From NCBI GenBank assembly GCA_038210655.1, contig JBBQWM010000009.1, positions 62,001 through 126,000 of the forward strand: a stretch of DNA of 64,000 nucleotides, written 5' to 3'. Below the pieces are notes generated by a model. It did no database searches, was not told the DNA's origin, and saw only the letters and a program-made list of their open reading frames with translations. This DNA comes from 54-19 sp038210655 (GTDB lineage Bacteria; Chloroflexota; Chloroflexia; Chloroheliales; Chloroheliaceae). Shown one piece after another: positions 1-7,920 of this stretch. How positions within the stretch are numbered: position 1 is the first letter of the stretch; every line of letters starts with the position of its first letter. A program made the position numbers and the translations under genes.

Positions 1-2
1 CC

Positions 3-131
3 GATATTGTGCTAAACAGCCTCGACTATGTCAATATGCAGACTTTGCGCTCGATTTGGTTTGATACCGGGGAAGACCGCCGTTTGCAACCCCAGGCCCA
101 GCCTCAACCGCGCCGCCCGTTTCGCTGGTAG
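3..131 (+). CDS. C-terminal fragment of an unidentified protein
   Basis: An open frame runs from the left edge of the window to a TAG stop and encodes the last 42 residues of a protein whose start lies outside. The tail is rich in Gln, Pro and Arg and ends in a basic RRPFRW. No family can be named from this piece. The frame is followed directly by a family C palindrome, which is consistent with a true gene end. Confidence 0.4.
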   Translation, partial: DIVLNSLDYVNMQTLRSIWFDTGEDRRLQPQAQPQPRRPFRW

Positions 132-164
132 ACCGGGTAAGTTTGTTAAAACTTACCCGAAGGC

Positions 165-271
165 GTAACTATTCACCCAGCCTCAAATTTGTCACCCTCG
201 CCAGGGGGTGAGCCACAGCGAAGCATCTGGACGCTTCGCTGTGGCTCAGAATGACAAGGCTGAGTAGTTAC
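165..271. repeat. Family C palindromic element, copy C1
   Basis: The ends are inverted (GTAACTATTCACCCAGCC at the left, GGCTGAGTAGTTAC at the right). The core is a second palindrome (GAGCCACAGCGAAGCATC against the complementary CTTCGCTGTGGCTC). A 12-base direct repeat TTACCCGAAGGC lies at 153-164 and 268-279, so the right copy overlaps the element end by four bases. C2 near 7.7 kb has the same ends and a related core. Confidence 0.75.
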
Positions 272-286
272 CCGAAGGCTAAATTA

Positions 287-1570
287 TCAATCTTTCTCGA
301 AATGATAATTACGTAGCCGGGGGCTAATCAGCGCGATCAGCAATACGACCGCAATACAGGCATAGCCGCCACTGATAACCGAAAAGGGAGCGCCGTAAAA
401 CCGAGCGACCACCCCGGCTTCTACTTCCCCCAATTGTGGCCCCCCTGCAAAGAAAATCATATTGACCGATTGCATCCGGCCTCGCATTTCGTCGGGTGTG
501 ACCAGTTGGGCTATCGTCTGACGCAGTACCATACTGACCGTATCGCTGGCTCCAATCAGGGCCAGGAAAAACACCGAGAGCGGTAGCGAGGTCGAATAGC
601 CGAATAGCACCGTAAACAGGCTGAAAAGCACGACCGCAATCAGCAGTATAATCCCCGGCTTACGAATCCTGCCGACATTGAGCCAGGCCATTATCAGGCT
701 GGTAATAACCGCGCCGATAGCCTGGGCTGCCGATAGTATCCCAAAGCCGACCTCGTTAGTATGTAGTACGTCGGTCGCGAAGATCGGTAGCAAGGTGGTC
801 GCCGAGGCGAAGAAGGTGGCAAAAAAGTCGAGCAGCATGGTCGAGACCAAAATTTTATTGCTCCAGACGAAGCGCAACCCATCCAGTGCAGCCTGCAAAC
901 TGATTTTTTGGGTCGAACGAGCGACAGGCCGGAAGTGGATCAAAAATAACGCCGCCAGCACCACCAGATACGAAAAGGCATCCAGCCAGTAAACCCCCTG
1001 CACCCCTATCAGGGCAATCATTACGCCGCCCAAGCCTGGCCCGATCACAGTCGCCACCTGAAAGTTGAGCGTATTCAGGCTGATCGCGCTGGGCAATTGT
1101 TCGCGTGGGATCAGGGCCGGAACCAGGGCAGAATAGGCCGGACGCTCAAAAGCGTTGACCGCCGCTCCCAGAGCCGTTATGCCATAAATCCACCAGACCG
1201 TCACCATCCCGCTCAGGGTCACAAAGGCCAGCGCTGCCGAACACAACAGCAGCAACGTCTCAGAAACCAGCAAAAGCTTGCGCCGATCCACTGCGTCTGC
1301 CGCCGACCCGCCGATAAGTGAGCAGGCGACTAACGGTACGACCCGGAATAGTCCGACTACCCCCAACTGAAGCGGGTCGTGGGTCAGCAAATAGATTTGC
1401 CAGCCAATCGCGGCCAGTCGCATCATCGTACCAATTTGAGAGATGCTCTGACCGAACCAGAGCAGCCGATAATCCCGGTTTTGCAGAGCTATAAAAGGTT
1501 GTCCACGTTTGGGAGCAGCCGCTTTTTCGGGCGGTTGAGTCTCCGCTTCGGAGTCTGATTGAGTCTTCAT
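287..1570 (-). CDS. MFS transporter, EntS/DUF894-like exporter
   Basis: A 427-residue integral membrane protein of the major facilitator superfamily, most like the EntS/TMS exporter group that pumps siderophores or drugs out by proton exchange. A soluble N-terminal stretch of about 27 residues is followed by a conserved NRDYRLLWFGQSISQIGTMM segment that opens the first helix. The loop after helix 2 carries AADAVDRRKLLL, a form of the MFS loop 2-3 signature. The second half has a PDEMRGRMQSVN loop, the counterpart after helix 8, which is typical of this group. Length matches a 12-helix transporter. It stands alone: divergent from phosphofructokinase, with no siderophore or efflux partner nearby, so the substrate is unknown. 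No strong ribosome site precedes the ATG. Confidence 0.9.
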   Translation of the reverse strand: MKTQSDSEAETQPPEKAAAPKRGQPFIALQNRDYRLLWFGQSISQIGTMMRLAAIGWQIYLLTHDPLQLGVVGLFRVVPLVACSLIGGSAADAVDRRKLLLVSETLLLLCSAALAFVTLSGMVTVWWIYGITALGAAVNAFERPAYSALVPALIPREQLPSAISLNTLNFQVATVIGPGLGGVMIALIGVQGVYWLDAFSYLVVLAALFLIHFRPVARSTQKISLQAALDGLRFVWSNKILVSTMLLDFFATFFASATTLLPIFATDVLHTNEVGFGILSAAQAIGAVITSLIMAWLNVGRIRKPGIILLIAVVLFSLFTVLFGYSTSLPLSVFFLALIGASDTVSMVLRQTIAQLVTPDEMRGRMQSVNMIFFAGGPQLGEVEAGVVARFYGAPFSVISGGYACIAVVLLIALISPRLRNYHFEKD

Positions 1571-1953
1571 TTTTTGATCTTACCACAGGCCCGCCTGAGT
1601 GTCACTTTGTATTATTAAACACGGTTAGACGAAAGTGTTTAGAAAGTGAGAAGAATTAGGTGAGCCTCAGTTTTGGCCCGACCTCACTCTTTTGTCACCC
1701 AGACATGCCTTCCACTCTAATAAAATGCACCCATATTGACCCATGTAGGAGTAAGCTTCTGCTCACGATTGAAAACATTGGCTGGATGTCCAATCGCGAG
1801 CAGAAGCTTACTCCTACAATAATTGGATAGCTCGTGCTTTGTAATGTGCTATAGAGATTGGGAGCAAGAACCGCCTGCCCGATTATGCTATCATAGCGAA
1901 GCTTGCGGATTTAAAACGATGTTGGATCATAAAAACCACTTTGGAAGGGAAAA
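1571..1953. other. Divergent intergenic region, MFS / phosphofructokinase
   Basis: The 383 bases between two divergent genes hold promoters for both presumably, plus the family A element A1. A TATCAT hexamer at 1889-1894 sits upstream of the phosphofructokinase gene without a convincing -35 match. Nothing else was recognised. Confidence 0.5.
1744..1818. repeat. Family A palindromic element, copy A1
   Basis: Arms TGTAGGAGTAAGCTTCTGCT and its near-perfect complement surround a short asymmetric loop (GAAAACATTGGCTGGATGTCC). This is the most diverged full copy in the window (GTAAGC replaces GCGAGC in both arms). The matching changes in both arms argue that the hairpin is conserved. Confidence 0.8.
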
Positions 1954-3207
1954 ATGACAACAGCAAAAGGTAACTTGATTATCGGGCAGTCGGGCGGAGC
2001 GACCGCCGTTATTAATAGCAGTTTGGCGGGGGCCGTTGCCGAGGCGCTAGCACAGGCCCAGATTGGTGAGATTTACGGGATGCTTGATGGAGTGCAGGGC
2101 CTACTCAAGGAGCGTATTATCGATTTGAGGGCGCAGGTCGGTCAGCCCGAACGTCTGGAACAGCTAAAACGGACACCTTCTTCGGCCCTCGGTATGTGCC
2201 GCTACAAACTCAATCAGGCCGAGCAGGAGCAGGCCCTGGCTATTCTCAAAAAGTACAACATTCGCTATTTTCTCTATATCGGCGGCAACGACAGCGCCGA
2301 CACTTGCCACCAGTTAGCCGAACTAAGCCGGGCCACTGGCTATGAACTCCAGGCTATTGGCATCCCCAAAACGATAGACAACGATTTGCCGGAGATGGAT
2401 CATTGCCCCGGTTATGGTTCTATCGCCCGCTATCTGGCGATTGCGACCCAGGATAGCACCATCGACACCGAGGCGGCCCATCTGGTTCACCCGATTAAGC
2501 TGATCGAAGTGATGGGCCGCAACGCGGGTTGGGTCGCCGCTTCTGCCGCGCTAGGCAAACGCCGCGAACAAGACGGGCCGCACCTGATCTATACTCCCGA
2601 ACGCCGTCTGGCTCCCGAACGCTTTTTGCGCGATGTTCAGCAAGTCTATGGCCTTTATGGACACTGCGTGGTGGTGATCGGCGAGACCGTCCGAGACGAG
2701 AACGGTAAGACCCTGGGAGCGCAGGGCGAACCGTATCTGGTCGATTCGTTTGGGCATAAATACTTTCACGGCCCCGGCAACTATTTGATGGGTCTGGTTA
2801 TCAAAGAACTCGGCCTGACGGCGCGTTACGACAAACCCGGCACGCTCCAGCGCATGAGCATGTTGCACGTCAGTGAAGTAGACCTGAGCGAAGCGTGGCA
2901 GTCGGGGGCAGTGGCGGTCCAAAAAGCCGTCGCAGGTCAGACCGACGTAATGATTACTCTTTTGCGGGCCAACGGGCCGAGCGAACCGTATCGTTACGAA
3001 TTTGGGACGACCGCCCTGGCTAATATCGCTAACACCGAACACAAAATGCCCGCCGACTACCTCAACTCCTCCGGCAACTTTGTCACCCAGGCTTTTATAG
3101 ATTACGCCACTCCTCTGATTGGTGGCCCGATGCCATCTTATTTAAAGTTGGATCGCAAAGGGCTGGTCGGGGCGAACCTTTTAGAGTCTGTTTCAACTCC
3201 AAGCTAA
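1954..3207 (+). CDS. 6-phosphofructokinase, probably pyrophosphate-dependent
   Basis: Phosphorylates fructose 6-phosphate to fructose 1,6-bisphosphate in glycolysis. The 417-residue protein has the PFK fold markers: GQSGGATAVINSS near the start, IGGNDSADT at about 109-117, PKTIDND at 138-144, and MGRNAGWVAA. ATP enzymes have GGDGS and PGTIDND. The Asp after GGN and the Lys of PKTIDND are the substitutions associated with PPi use, which would make the reaction reversible. The first Asp of the motif is Asn here (N112), so the donor call is an inference. The start follows GAAGGGAAAA. A hairpin terminator follows the stop. The gene stands alone. Confidence 0.85.
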   Translation: MTTAKGNLIIGQSGGATAVINSSLAGAVAEALAQAQIGEIYGMLDGVQGLLKERIIDLRAQVGQPERLEQLKRTPSSALGMCRYKLNQAEQEQALAILKKYNIRYFLYIGGNDSADTCHQLAELSRATGYELQAIGIPKTIDNDLPEMDHCPGYGSIARYLAIATQDSTIDTEAAHLVHPIKLIEVMGRNAGWVAASAALGKRREQDGPHLIYTPERRLAPERFLRDVQQVYGLYGHCVVVIGETVRDENGKTLGAQGEPYLVDSFGHKYFHGPGNYLMGLVIKELGLTARYDKPGTLQRMSMLHVSEVDLSEAWQSGAVAVQKAVAGQTDVMITLLRANGPSEPYRYEFGTTALANIANTEHKMPADYLNSSGNFVTQAFIDYATPLIGGPMPSYLKLDRKGLVGANLLESVSTPS

Positions 3208-3229
3208 ATCAATTACTAGCTAAATCGAG

Positions 3230-3264
3230 AAGCAGGGCTTACACCTTCGTAAGTCCTGCTTTTG
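3230..3264. terminator. Rho-independent terminator between convergent genes
   Basis: A 13-base stem (AAGCAGGGCTTAC against GTAAGTCCTGCTT, one G-U pair) with a six-base loop, followed by TTTTGG. It lies between the phosphofructokinase stop and the stop of the converging methyltransferase gene. Confidence 0.7.
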
Positions 3265-3265
3265 G

Positions 3266-4216
3266 TTAAATCGGCGGTTTTCGTGCTACAATGACCGGGA
3301 AACGGGCTTCTTCGCGGCGGGGCGGCGTGAGCCAGCGCCAGAGTTGTCGCCTGACGCGACCTGCCCAGCGTTCGACCGAATAACGCGCTACTTCAAAGCC
3401 CTGTCCCCGCAAACTCGCCCATAACTCGCTTTCCGACAAAAAGCCAGGGCCGCCGGGCCAATGAGCTTCGCGCCCAAAGCGGGTTCTAGCCCGGTCGAGA
3501 TACTCGGCGCTCATGGCCTCGCCTGCTGCCGCCTGTGAATAGACCGGACTATCCGTAATAATAAACCGGCCTTCTACAGCCAGTACCCGCCAGACCGCTT
3601 GCAAGGTTGGCTCCAGGGCGGCATAATGCAGCGTGCCACTGGCAACGCATAGGTCAAAAGCACCCGCTCGAAAAGGCAATTCCTCCATCGAAGCCTGTAC
3701 CCGTCCGAACCACTTACCGTCCTGCTCCTGATAGAGCCGTCCTCCTTCCAGGCTGTCCGACCCGACGGCGTTCAAATCGAGTGCCACCACTCGAAAACCG
3801 AATTTTACCAGGCGGCGCGAAAGCCAGCCGTTCCCGGCCCCCAGATCAAGCACCCAGCGCTCGTTGCCCGGTCCGATTATCCGCTCTAGCCGGGCCAGGC
3901 TGCGCCGTCGAATGCGCCAAATAGCGGCCTGCGGATCGGCGGGCGGTACATTGGGCAAATTTAGATAATAATCGCGCCGATCACGTTCCCAGCCTTCGGC
4001 CTGCCGCAAAGGGCGGTAGCTTTCTAAAAAAGGGCGGTAGCGTTGTCGCTGCTCTTCGGTCAGCATGCGCCAGATACCATCTTCCCGCTTATATTCCGCC
4101 CGGCATTCGCGGCAAATCAGCCAGTCTTCAACCGCTCGATACTCGAAGGGGCCGCCACATTTCGGGCAGCGTAGTAGTTCGGTCAGGGTTTGTTCCAGGT
4201 CTTGCCAATCATTCAT
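3266..4216 (-). CDS. Zinc-ribbon class I SAM-dependent methyltransferase
   Basis: A 316-residue methyltransferase. An N-terminal zinc ribbon (Cys17, Cys20, Cys35, Cys38; CPKCGG and CRECRAEY) is of the Trm112/UPF0434 type. It is followed by a Rossmann domain with motif I VLDLGAGNGWLSRRL at about 122-136, an acidic strand VVALDLN, and DLCVASGTLHYA as motif IV. The start is 6 bases after the stop of the upstream flippase gene, so the two are surely co-transcribed. A flippase followed by a methyltransferase suggests modification of an exported glycan or lipid-linked sugar, but the substrate cannot be read from the sequence. Confidence 0.85.
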   Translation of the reverse strand: MNDWQDLEQTLTELLRCPKCGGPFEYRAVEDWLICRECRAEYKREDGIWRMLTEEQRQRYRPFLESYRPLRQAEGWERDRRDYYLNLPNVPPADPQAAIWRIRRRSLARLERIIGPGNERWVLDLGAGNGWLSRRLVKFGFRVVALDLNAVGSDSLEGGRLYQEQDGKWFGRVQASMEELPFRAGAFDLCVASGTLHYAALEPTLQAVWRVLAVEGRFIITDSPVYSQAAAGEAMSAEYLDRARTRFGREAHWPGGPGFLSESELWASLRGQGFEVARYSVERWAGRVRRQLWRWLTPPRREEARFPVIVARKPPI

Positions 4217-4222
4217 AAGATA

Positions 4223-5452
4223 TTATTCCAAGCGCCGCGAACGGCAAAAAAGTAGATAAAGCCCACATAAGGCCCAACTTGTCCCGACTCGCGCCAGCGC
4301 GACCCCTTCTAAACCCCACCGGAGCCACCCGCCCATGACCAGCGTCAGAACCAGCCCTAGCCCATCGGCGCATAATAAGGCGACCAGGATCAAATGTTGT
4401 CGGTTGGTAATGGTTAGCCAGGTGACGGGCGCGGCGCTGGCAAAAATCGCTGCCCCGGCCCATAACAGCCAGGCCAGGGCGCGACCTGCCGCCTCATATT
4501 TCGAGCCGAGCAGCAGCCCGACCACCGGCCCGCTCAGAAACAGCCCGACGATTGCTAGTCCTACTCCACTCGCCCCTAGCGCCCAGCCCCAGCCAACTAA
4601 TTCGCCGCGCATTCGGGCCGGTTGCCGGGCAAAGCGCGGAACGGCAGCTATCCCCCAGACGGTCGGGATCGTCGTTACCAGCGTTAGCAATCGCAAAGCC
4701 GCGCCGTATTGTCCGACCGCCTCACCATCCAGTAAGAACGAAACCAGATAAATATCAGCGTACTGAAAGATGATCGAAGCCAGCCCGATCAACAGAAAGC
4801 TTCGGCTGGCCCCCAACAAAGCCGACGGCGAAAGGGCTGGTTGGCCTTTTTCCAACCAGTCCGGGGAAATCAGGAGCGGGCGGGTCAGCAAGATCGCCCC
4901 GACCATATTAGCGCTCAGGGTTGCCAGCAATATCGTCCAGGCCAGCGGTTGCCAGGCCAGCCCTACCAGGGCCAGCCCAAAGCTGATCGTCCCGACTAGC
5001 GCGTTCAGGCCACCACTAACCGGCGCACGGCCCTGCCCGTTCAAAAAAGCGGTCGCCAGAATTACAGCGCTCATTGGGAACAGCGACAATCCCGCCAACC
5101 CTGCCAGCGCAGGCTGCCCCAACGATGGTTCCAGCCAGACCAGCCCAATTGTCGCTATCCCCACCAGCGCCGATAGGCCCAACCGCACTTGCAAAGCCCG
5201 CTTCCAGAGGCGTAAACCTTCCGGCGCAGGCAGACGGGCCGCCTCCCGGCCCAGGTAGGCGCTCAACCCGGCATCGGCTATCACGGCCCCCAGGTTCAAG
5301 CCCGCCACCGCCAGCGCATACCGCCCGTACTCGACTGGCCCTAAAAACCGCACCACCAGCACCCCGCTCAAAGCTGCCAGCCCTTGCGTGTAGATTTGCG
5401 CCACCAGCAAGACCGCAAAGTTTAGCTTCAAGCGAGATTTTTCTATGCCCAT
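4223..5452 (-). CDS. Polysaccharide flippase (Wzx/MATE-like)
   Basis: A 409-residue protein almost wholly made of membrane segments, beginning LNFAVLLVAQIYTQGLAALSG and VVRFLGPVEYGRYALA. The VRxLGPxxYGxYA pattern near the N-terminus is the hallmark of polysaccharide biosynthesis and O-antigen flippases, which move lipid-linked oligosaccharides across the cytoplasmic membrane. Length fits the family. It is the first gene of a two-gene minus-strand unit with the zinc-ribbon methyltransferase. Upstream lies a run of simple tandem words. There is no glycosyltransferase next to it, so it is detached from a full glycan cluster. Confidence 0.85.
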   Translation of the reverse strand: MGIEKSRLKLNFAVLLVAQIYTQGLAALSGVLVVRFLGPVEYGRYALAVAGLNLGAVIADAGLSAYLGREAARLPAPEGLRLWKRALQVRLGLSALVGIATIGLVWLEPSLGQPALAGLAGLSLFPMSAVILATAFLNGQGRAPVSGGLNALVGTISFGLALVGLAWQPLAWTILLATLSANMVGAILLTRPLLISPDWLEKGQPALSPSALLGASRSFLLIGLASIIFQYADIYLVSFLLDGEAVGQYGAALRLLTLVTTIPTVWGIAAVPRFARQPARMRGELVGWGWALGASGVGLAIVGLFLSGPVVGLLLGSKYEAAGRALAWLLWAGAAIFASAAPVTWLTITNRQHLILVALLCADGLGLVLTLVMGGWLRWGLEGVALARVGTSWALCGLYLLFCRSRRLE

Positions 5453-5536
5453 TTTGTAATTTTTGATATTTTGTAATTTTTGATAGGTATTAGGTGTCAG
5501 GTGTCAGGCTGATACCTGATACCTGATACCTAAAAT
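5453..5536. repeat. Short tandem and inverted word repeats
   Basis: Two tandem copies of a 17-base TTTTGTAATTTTTGATA unit lie just upstream of the flippase start. They are followed by TAGGTGTCAGGTGTCAGG and then the inverted TACCTGATACCTGATACC, giving a potential hairpin. The same GGTGT(C/T)AGG-type words recur at about 40155-40190. Confidence 0.6.
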
Positions 5537-5591
5537 ATATTCATCTTCTCATATAGTTCGGCTCAGGCGAAAGCTCAAATATACCCTTACT

Positions 5592-6368
5592 TTAGCGATC
5601 TTGATTACTCAAGCGCAACTCGTAAATCAGATGCCATTCGGCCCAGTAGCGCCGCCGGGCCACGATCCGCCAATCTAGCCCGGCTTGCTCTACCTGTTGC
5701 AGGGCCGCTTCCAGTGGGATTGTCGAACTGACAACCGCCAGGGCGCGGCCTCCCGGCTTGAGATGGGCCGCCGCCCCCGCCAGCATTCCTACCAGCGTTT
5801 CAAGACCCGGCCCGGCCATAAAAGCGTGTTCTAGCGCTGCGCCGGGCGTATGGGCATAATAGGGCGGGTTCATAACGATCAGGTCGAATTGGCGGTCGGA
5901 TACCGGGGCATAAAGCGACCCCTGCCGCGCTTCGTGCCGGTCGTCGCAGCCGTTGAGGTGAGCATTGGTGGTGCTGGCCCAGACCGCCTCCGGGTTTATA
6001 TCGGTCGCAATCACCTTTGCTCCGGCGCGGGCCAGTACCAGACCCAGCAAACCGCTCCCACAGCCGAGGTCAAGCGCGGTGTTGCCGGGCGCGGGCGGCT
6101 GCTGCCGTAGATAACGGGCCAGAAAAAAGCTGCTGCCGAACAGGGCCGGGTTAAAGACTTCGGGCGGTACAAGCAGCCGCAGCCCGTCGATTTTTTCCAG
6201 GCACAACCGAGCGTGCCGCCGTCGGTAACGCAGCCAGAAAACCCCTTTCAAGCTCGTCCGCAAAATCCGCCGCCCAACCCGGCTCATTAGTGGCTTTTTC
6301 ACCGCTACTTTTGGAGACTGTTTGTCTATCAACTGTTTCTCGCTTTGAACAACCACAAATTTTGGCAA
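5592..6368 (-). CDS. N5-glutamine/RsmC-like class I methyltransferase
   Basis: A 258-residue SAM-dependent methyltransferase. Motif I (ALDLGCGSGLLGLVLARAG) lies at about 97-115. The catalytic motif NPPY (DLIVMNPPYYAHTPG) lies near residue 165, as in PrmC/HemK, TrmN6 and RsmC enzymes that methylate glutamine or base amino groups. A basic N-terminal region (RRILRTSLKGVFWLRYRRRHAR) precedes it. The first codon is TTG with a weak AAGAG upstream, so the true start may be a later codon such as the GTG at 6356. It is monocistronic, and the target (protein, tRNA or rRNA) is undetermined. Confidence 0.8.
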   Translation of the reverse strand: MPKFVVVQSEKQLIDKQSPKVAVKKPLMSRVGRRILRTSLKGVFWLRYRRRHARLCLEKIDGLRLLVPPEVFNPALFGSSFFLARYLRQQPPAPGNTALDLGCGSGLLGLVLARAGAKVIATDINPEAVWASTTNAHLNGCDDRHEARQGSLYAPVSDRQFDLIVMNPPYYAHTPGAALEHAFMAGPGLETLVGMLAGAAAHLKPGGRALAVVSSTIPLEAALQQVEQAGLDWRIVARRRYWAEWHLIYELRLSNQDR

Positions 6369-6421
6369 CTCTTAGTTAAATACGCCCGCCCTATGATAGC
6401 AGATTTCAGGTTGTCAGGAAT

Positions 6422-6463
6422 GATAAGAGCCGAGAAAATTATGATTTCCCGGCTCTTGTTATC
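6422..6463. terminator. Hairpin between two minus-strand genes
   Basis: AAGAGCCGAGAAAATT pairs with a downstream TTTCCCGGCTCTT across a short loop. It lies after the end of the AIM24 gene and before the methyltransferase gene on the minus strand. There is no clear U-run, so its role as a terminator is uncertain. Confidence 0.4.
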
Positions 6464-6485
6464 TCGTAGCAAGGTTTGTAAATTA

Positions 6486-6590
6486 GTAACTATGCAGCCT
6501 ACCAGTTTTGGGCGACCACATAGGGTCGCACCCTACAAACGATTTTGGGTAGGGGCGACCCTATGTGGTCGCCCGACCTGAGTACTTACG
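6486..6590. repeat. Family B palindromic element, copy B1
   Basis: The inner palindrome spans 6510-6574: GGGCGACCACATAGGGTCGC, a loop CCTACAAACGATTTTGGGTAGG, and the complementary arm. Diverged outer ends (GTAACTATGCAGCC; CTGAGTACTTAC) surround it. It lies between the AIM24 and methyltransferase genes. Confidence 0.8.
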
Positions 6591-6614
6591 TAAATTATAC
6601 TCTACCCATGCCTG

Positions 6615-7496
6615 TTACTCTGCGGTTGGCAGATGGACATACATGGTTTGAATACCGAGCCGTCCTGGGCCGATAAAACGGTTCATGAACAAATTAAAGC
6701 CTCCCAAAAACCCGGTGCTTAAGCGTTGCGAAGTGGTAGTCATCTGAACGCTGGCATCCTTATACAAAAAGCCACCTGGTTCTACATCGATAGCCTCGCC
6801 CGGTCGTAGCATTATTTCGTAAACGTTACCGTAGCCGTGTAACAAAAGCAGGCCGGGCTGTTGCGGCGTGTAAAAACGGTCAATCCAAAAGCCAGTGCCG
6901 CCAAACAAAATGTTAGCGACCCCCTTGACCCGGAAAAAGTTGTAATCGACCGACCCGGTAGCGGCCAGGAATTGATGCTCCCGCACGTGTAGTTCTTCAC
7001 CGGGCCGTATGTGGATCGGGACGATTTCCCCGGCATCATCCCGGCTAAACCCAATCGAACCCGGCCCAGTTACTTCGGTAACAAAGATTTGCATCCCGGC
7101 CATCATACGCTTGAAAGCCCCTTTGAGTGGCTTGATATTGATATTAAGCTGAGGATGCTTCCAGAGTAGAATATGATGCTCGAAATAAACGCTTTCGCCT
7201 GGGCCAAGCGCGACCTCTACCTGTGGCACGATATTGCCCGCGATCCTGACCAACGTGTTACCGATCCGGGTCTCTCGAATATCGGAAGCTTTGGCCTGGG
7301 TTGCGCCTGTCCAACCGGCATCCACGTGCGGGTACATATTGTACCCAAATGGGTCATAAGGCTGTCCTCCACCGGGCGGCATCCCGGCGCTATCCAGGAA
7401 GTCCGCTCCACACGGGCAAAAATCGATACCAAAAGGTCGCGCCCGACGACAATTAGGACACATCGCTAGTTCAGAGTTGGGATCAGGGTTAAGCAT
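6615..7496 (-). CDS. AIM24 family protein with N-terminal zinc ribbon
   Basis: A 293-residue protein. A small zinc ribbon (Cys13, Cys16, Cys27, Cys29) leads into an AIM24/TIGR00266-type beta-rich domain. Typical features are paired glycine-rich strands and the VYFEHHILLWKHPQ, GFSRDDAGEIVPIHIRPGEELHVREHQFLAATGSVDY and GLLLLHGYGNVYEI blocks. The family is related to TRAP-RNA-binding-like double-stranded beta helices; in bacteria its function is not settled. The ATG follows AAGGAG by nine bases, supporting this start. It is monocistronic and flanked by repeat elements on both sides. Confidence 0.8.
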   Translation of the reverse strand: MLNPDPNSELAMCPNCRRARPFGIDFCPCGADFLDSAGMPPGGGQPYDPFGYNMYPHVDAGWTGATQAKASDIRETRIGNTLVRIAGNIVPQVEVALGPGESVYFEHHILLWKHPQLNINIKPLKGAFKRMMAGMQIFVTEVTGPGSIGFSRDDAGEIVPIHIRPGEELHVREHQFLAATGSVDYNFFRVKGVANILFGGTGFWIDRFYTPQQPGLLLLHGYGNVYEIMLRPGEAIDVEPGGFLYKDASVQMTTTSQRLSTGFLGGFNLFMNRFIGPGRLGIQTMYVHLPTAE

Positions 7497-7689
7497 AATT
7501 TCTAACTCCTTAAGTTCTACTCTACATTATAGCCTATCTGGAAAAGCTGATCCTATTATTAACGAGGGGTTAGATTAATTCAATAGATCAAGCTCCAATC
7601 GAGTCGATCTATTTTATAAATGGGCCGGACTATCCGCTTTGCCAGCCACTTCTGGGCCTTTAGACCTACCCACCTAATCTTGATGAAAA

Positions 7690-7810
7690 GTAACTACACA
7701 GCCGTGTCACCCTGAGCCGCAGCGAAGGGTCTAGATTCTTCGGCGGGGAGCTATCTTTGGAAAAATCCCGGTTATTTCCCGCCTCAGAATGACATGGCCT
7801 GAGTAGTTAC
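7690..7810. repeat. Family C palindromic element, copy C2
   Basis: Ends GTAACTACACAGCC and GGCCTGAGTAGTTAC enclose GTCACCCTGAGCCGCAGCGA on the left and CCGCCTCAGAATGACA on the right. The centre (TTCTTCGGCGGGGAGC...) differs from C1. It is the main feature of the 424-base gap between the AIM24 and DNA methyltransferase genes. Confidence 0.75.
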
Positions 7811-7884
7811 GATAAAAATAATAAGGCGCTGGCAGAATTTGTAGATATGGCTCTGTCCATAGATTATCCACTGATTATCCGCTT

Positions 7885-7914
7885 TTGGCAATTTCAGGCT
7901 GAAAATGATAAAAT
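7885..7914 (+). promoter_or_regulatory. Promoter for a probable leaderless mRNA
   Basis: -35 TTGGCA (7885-7890), 18-base spacer, extended -10 TGATAAAAT (hexamer 7909-7914). The ATG of the DNA methyltransferase begins seven bases after the -10, which is where transcription should start. No Shine-Dalgarno sequence lies between. Confidence 0.5.
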
Positions 7915-7920
7915 CAACTT

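Noticed and set aside
4223..5452. Antisense frames of 130-160 codons over the flippase gene
   Set aside because: They contain only Pro/Ala/Ser-rich sequence typical of antisense reading of a membrane protein gene.
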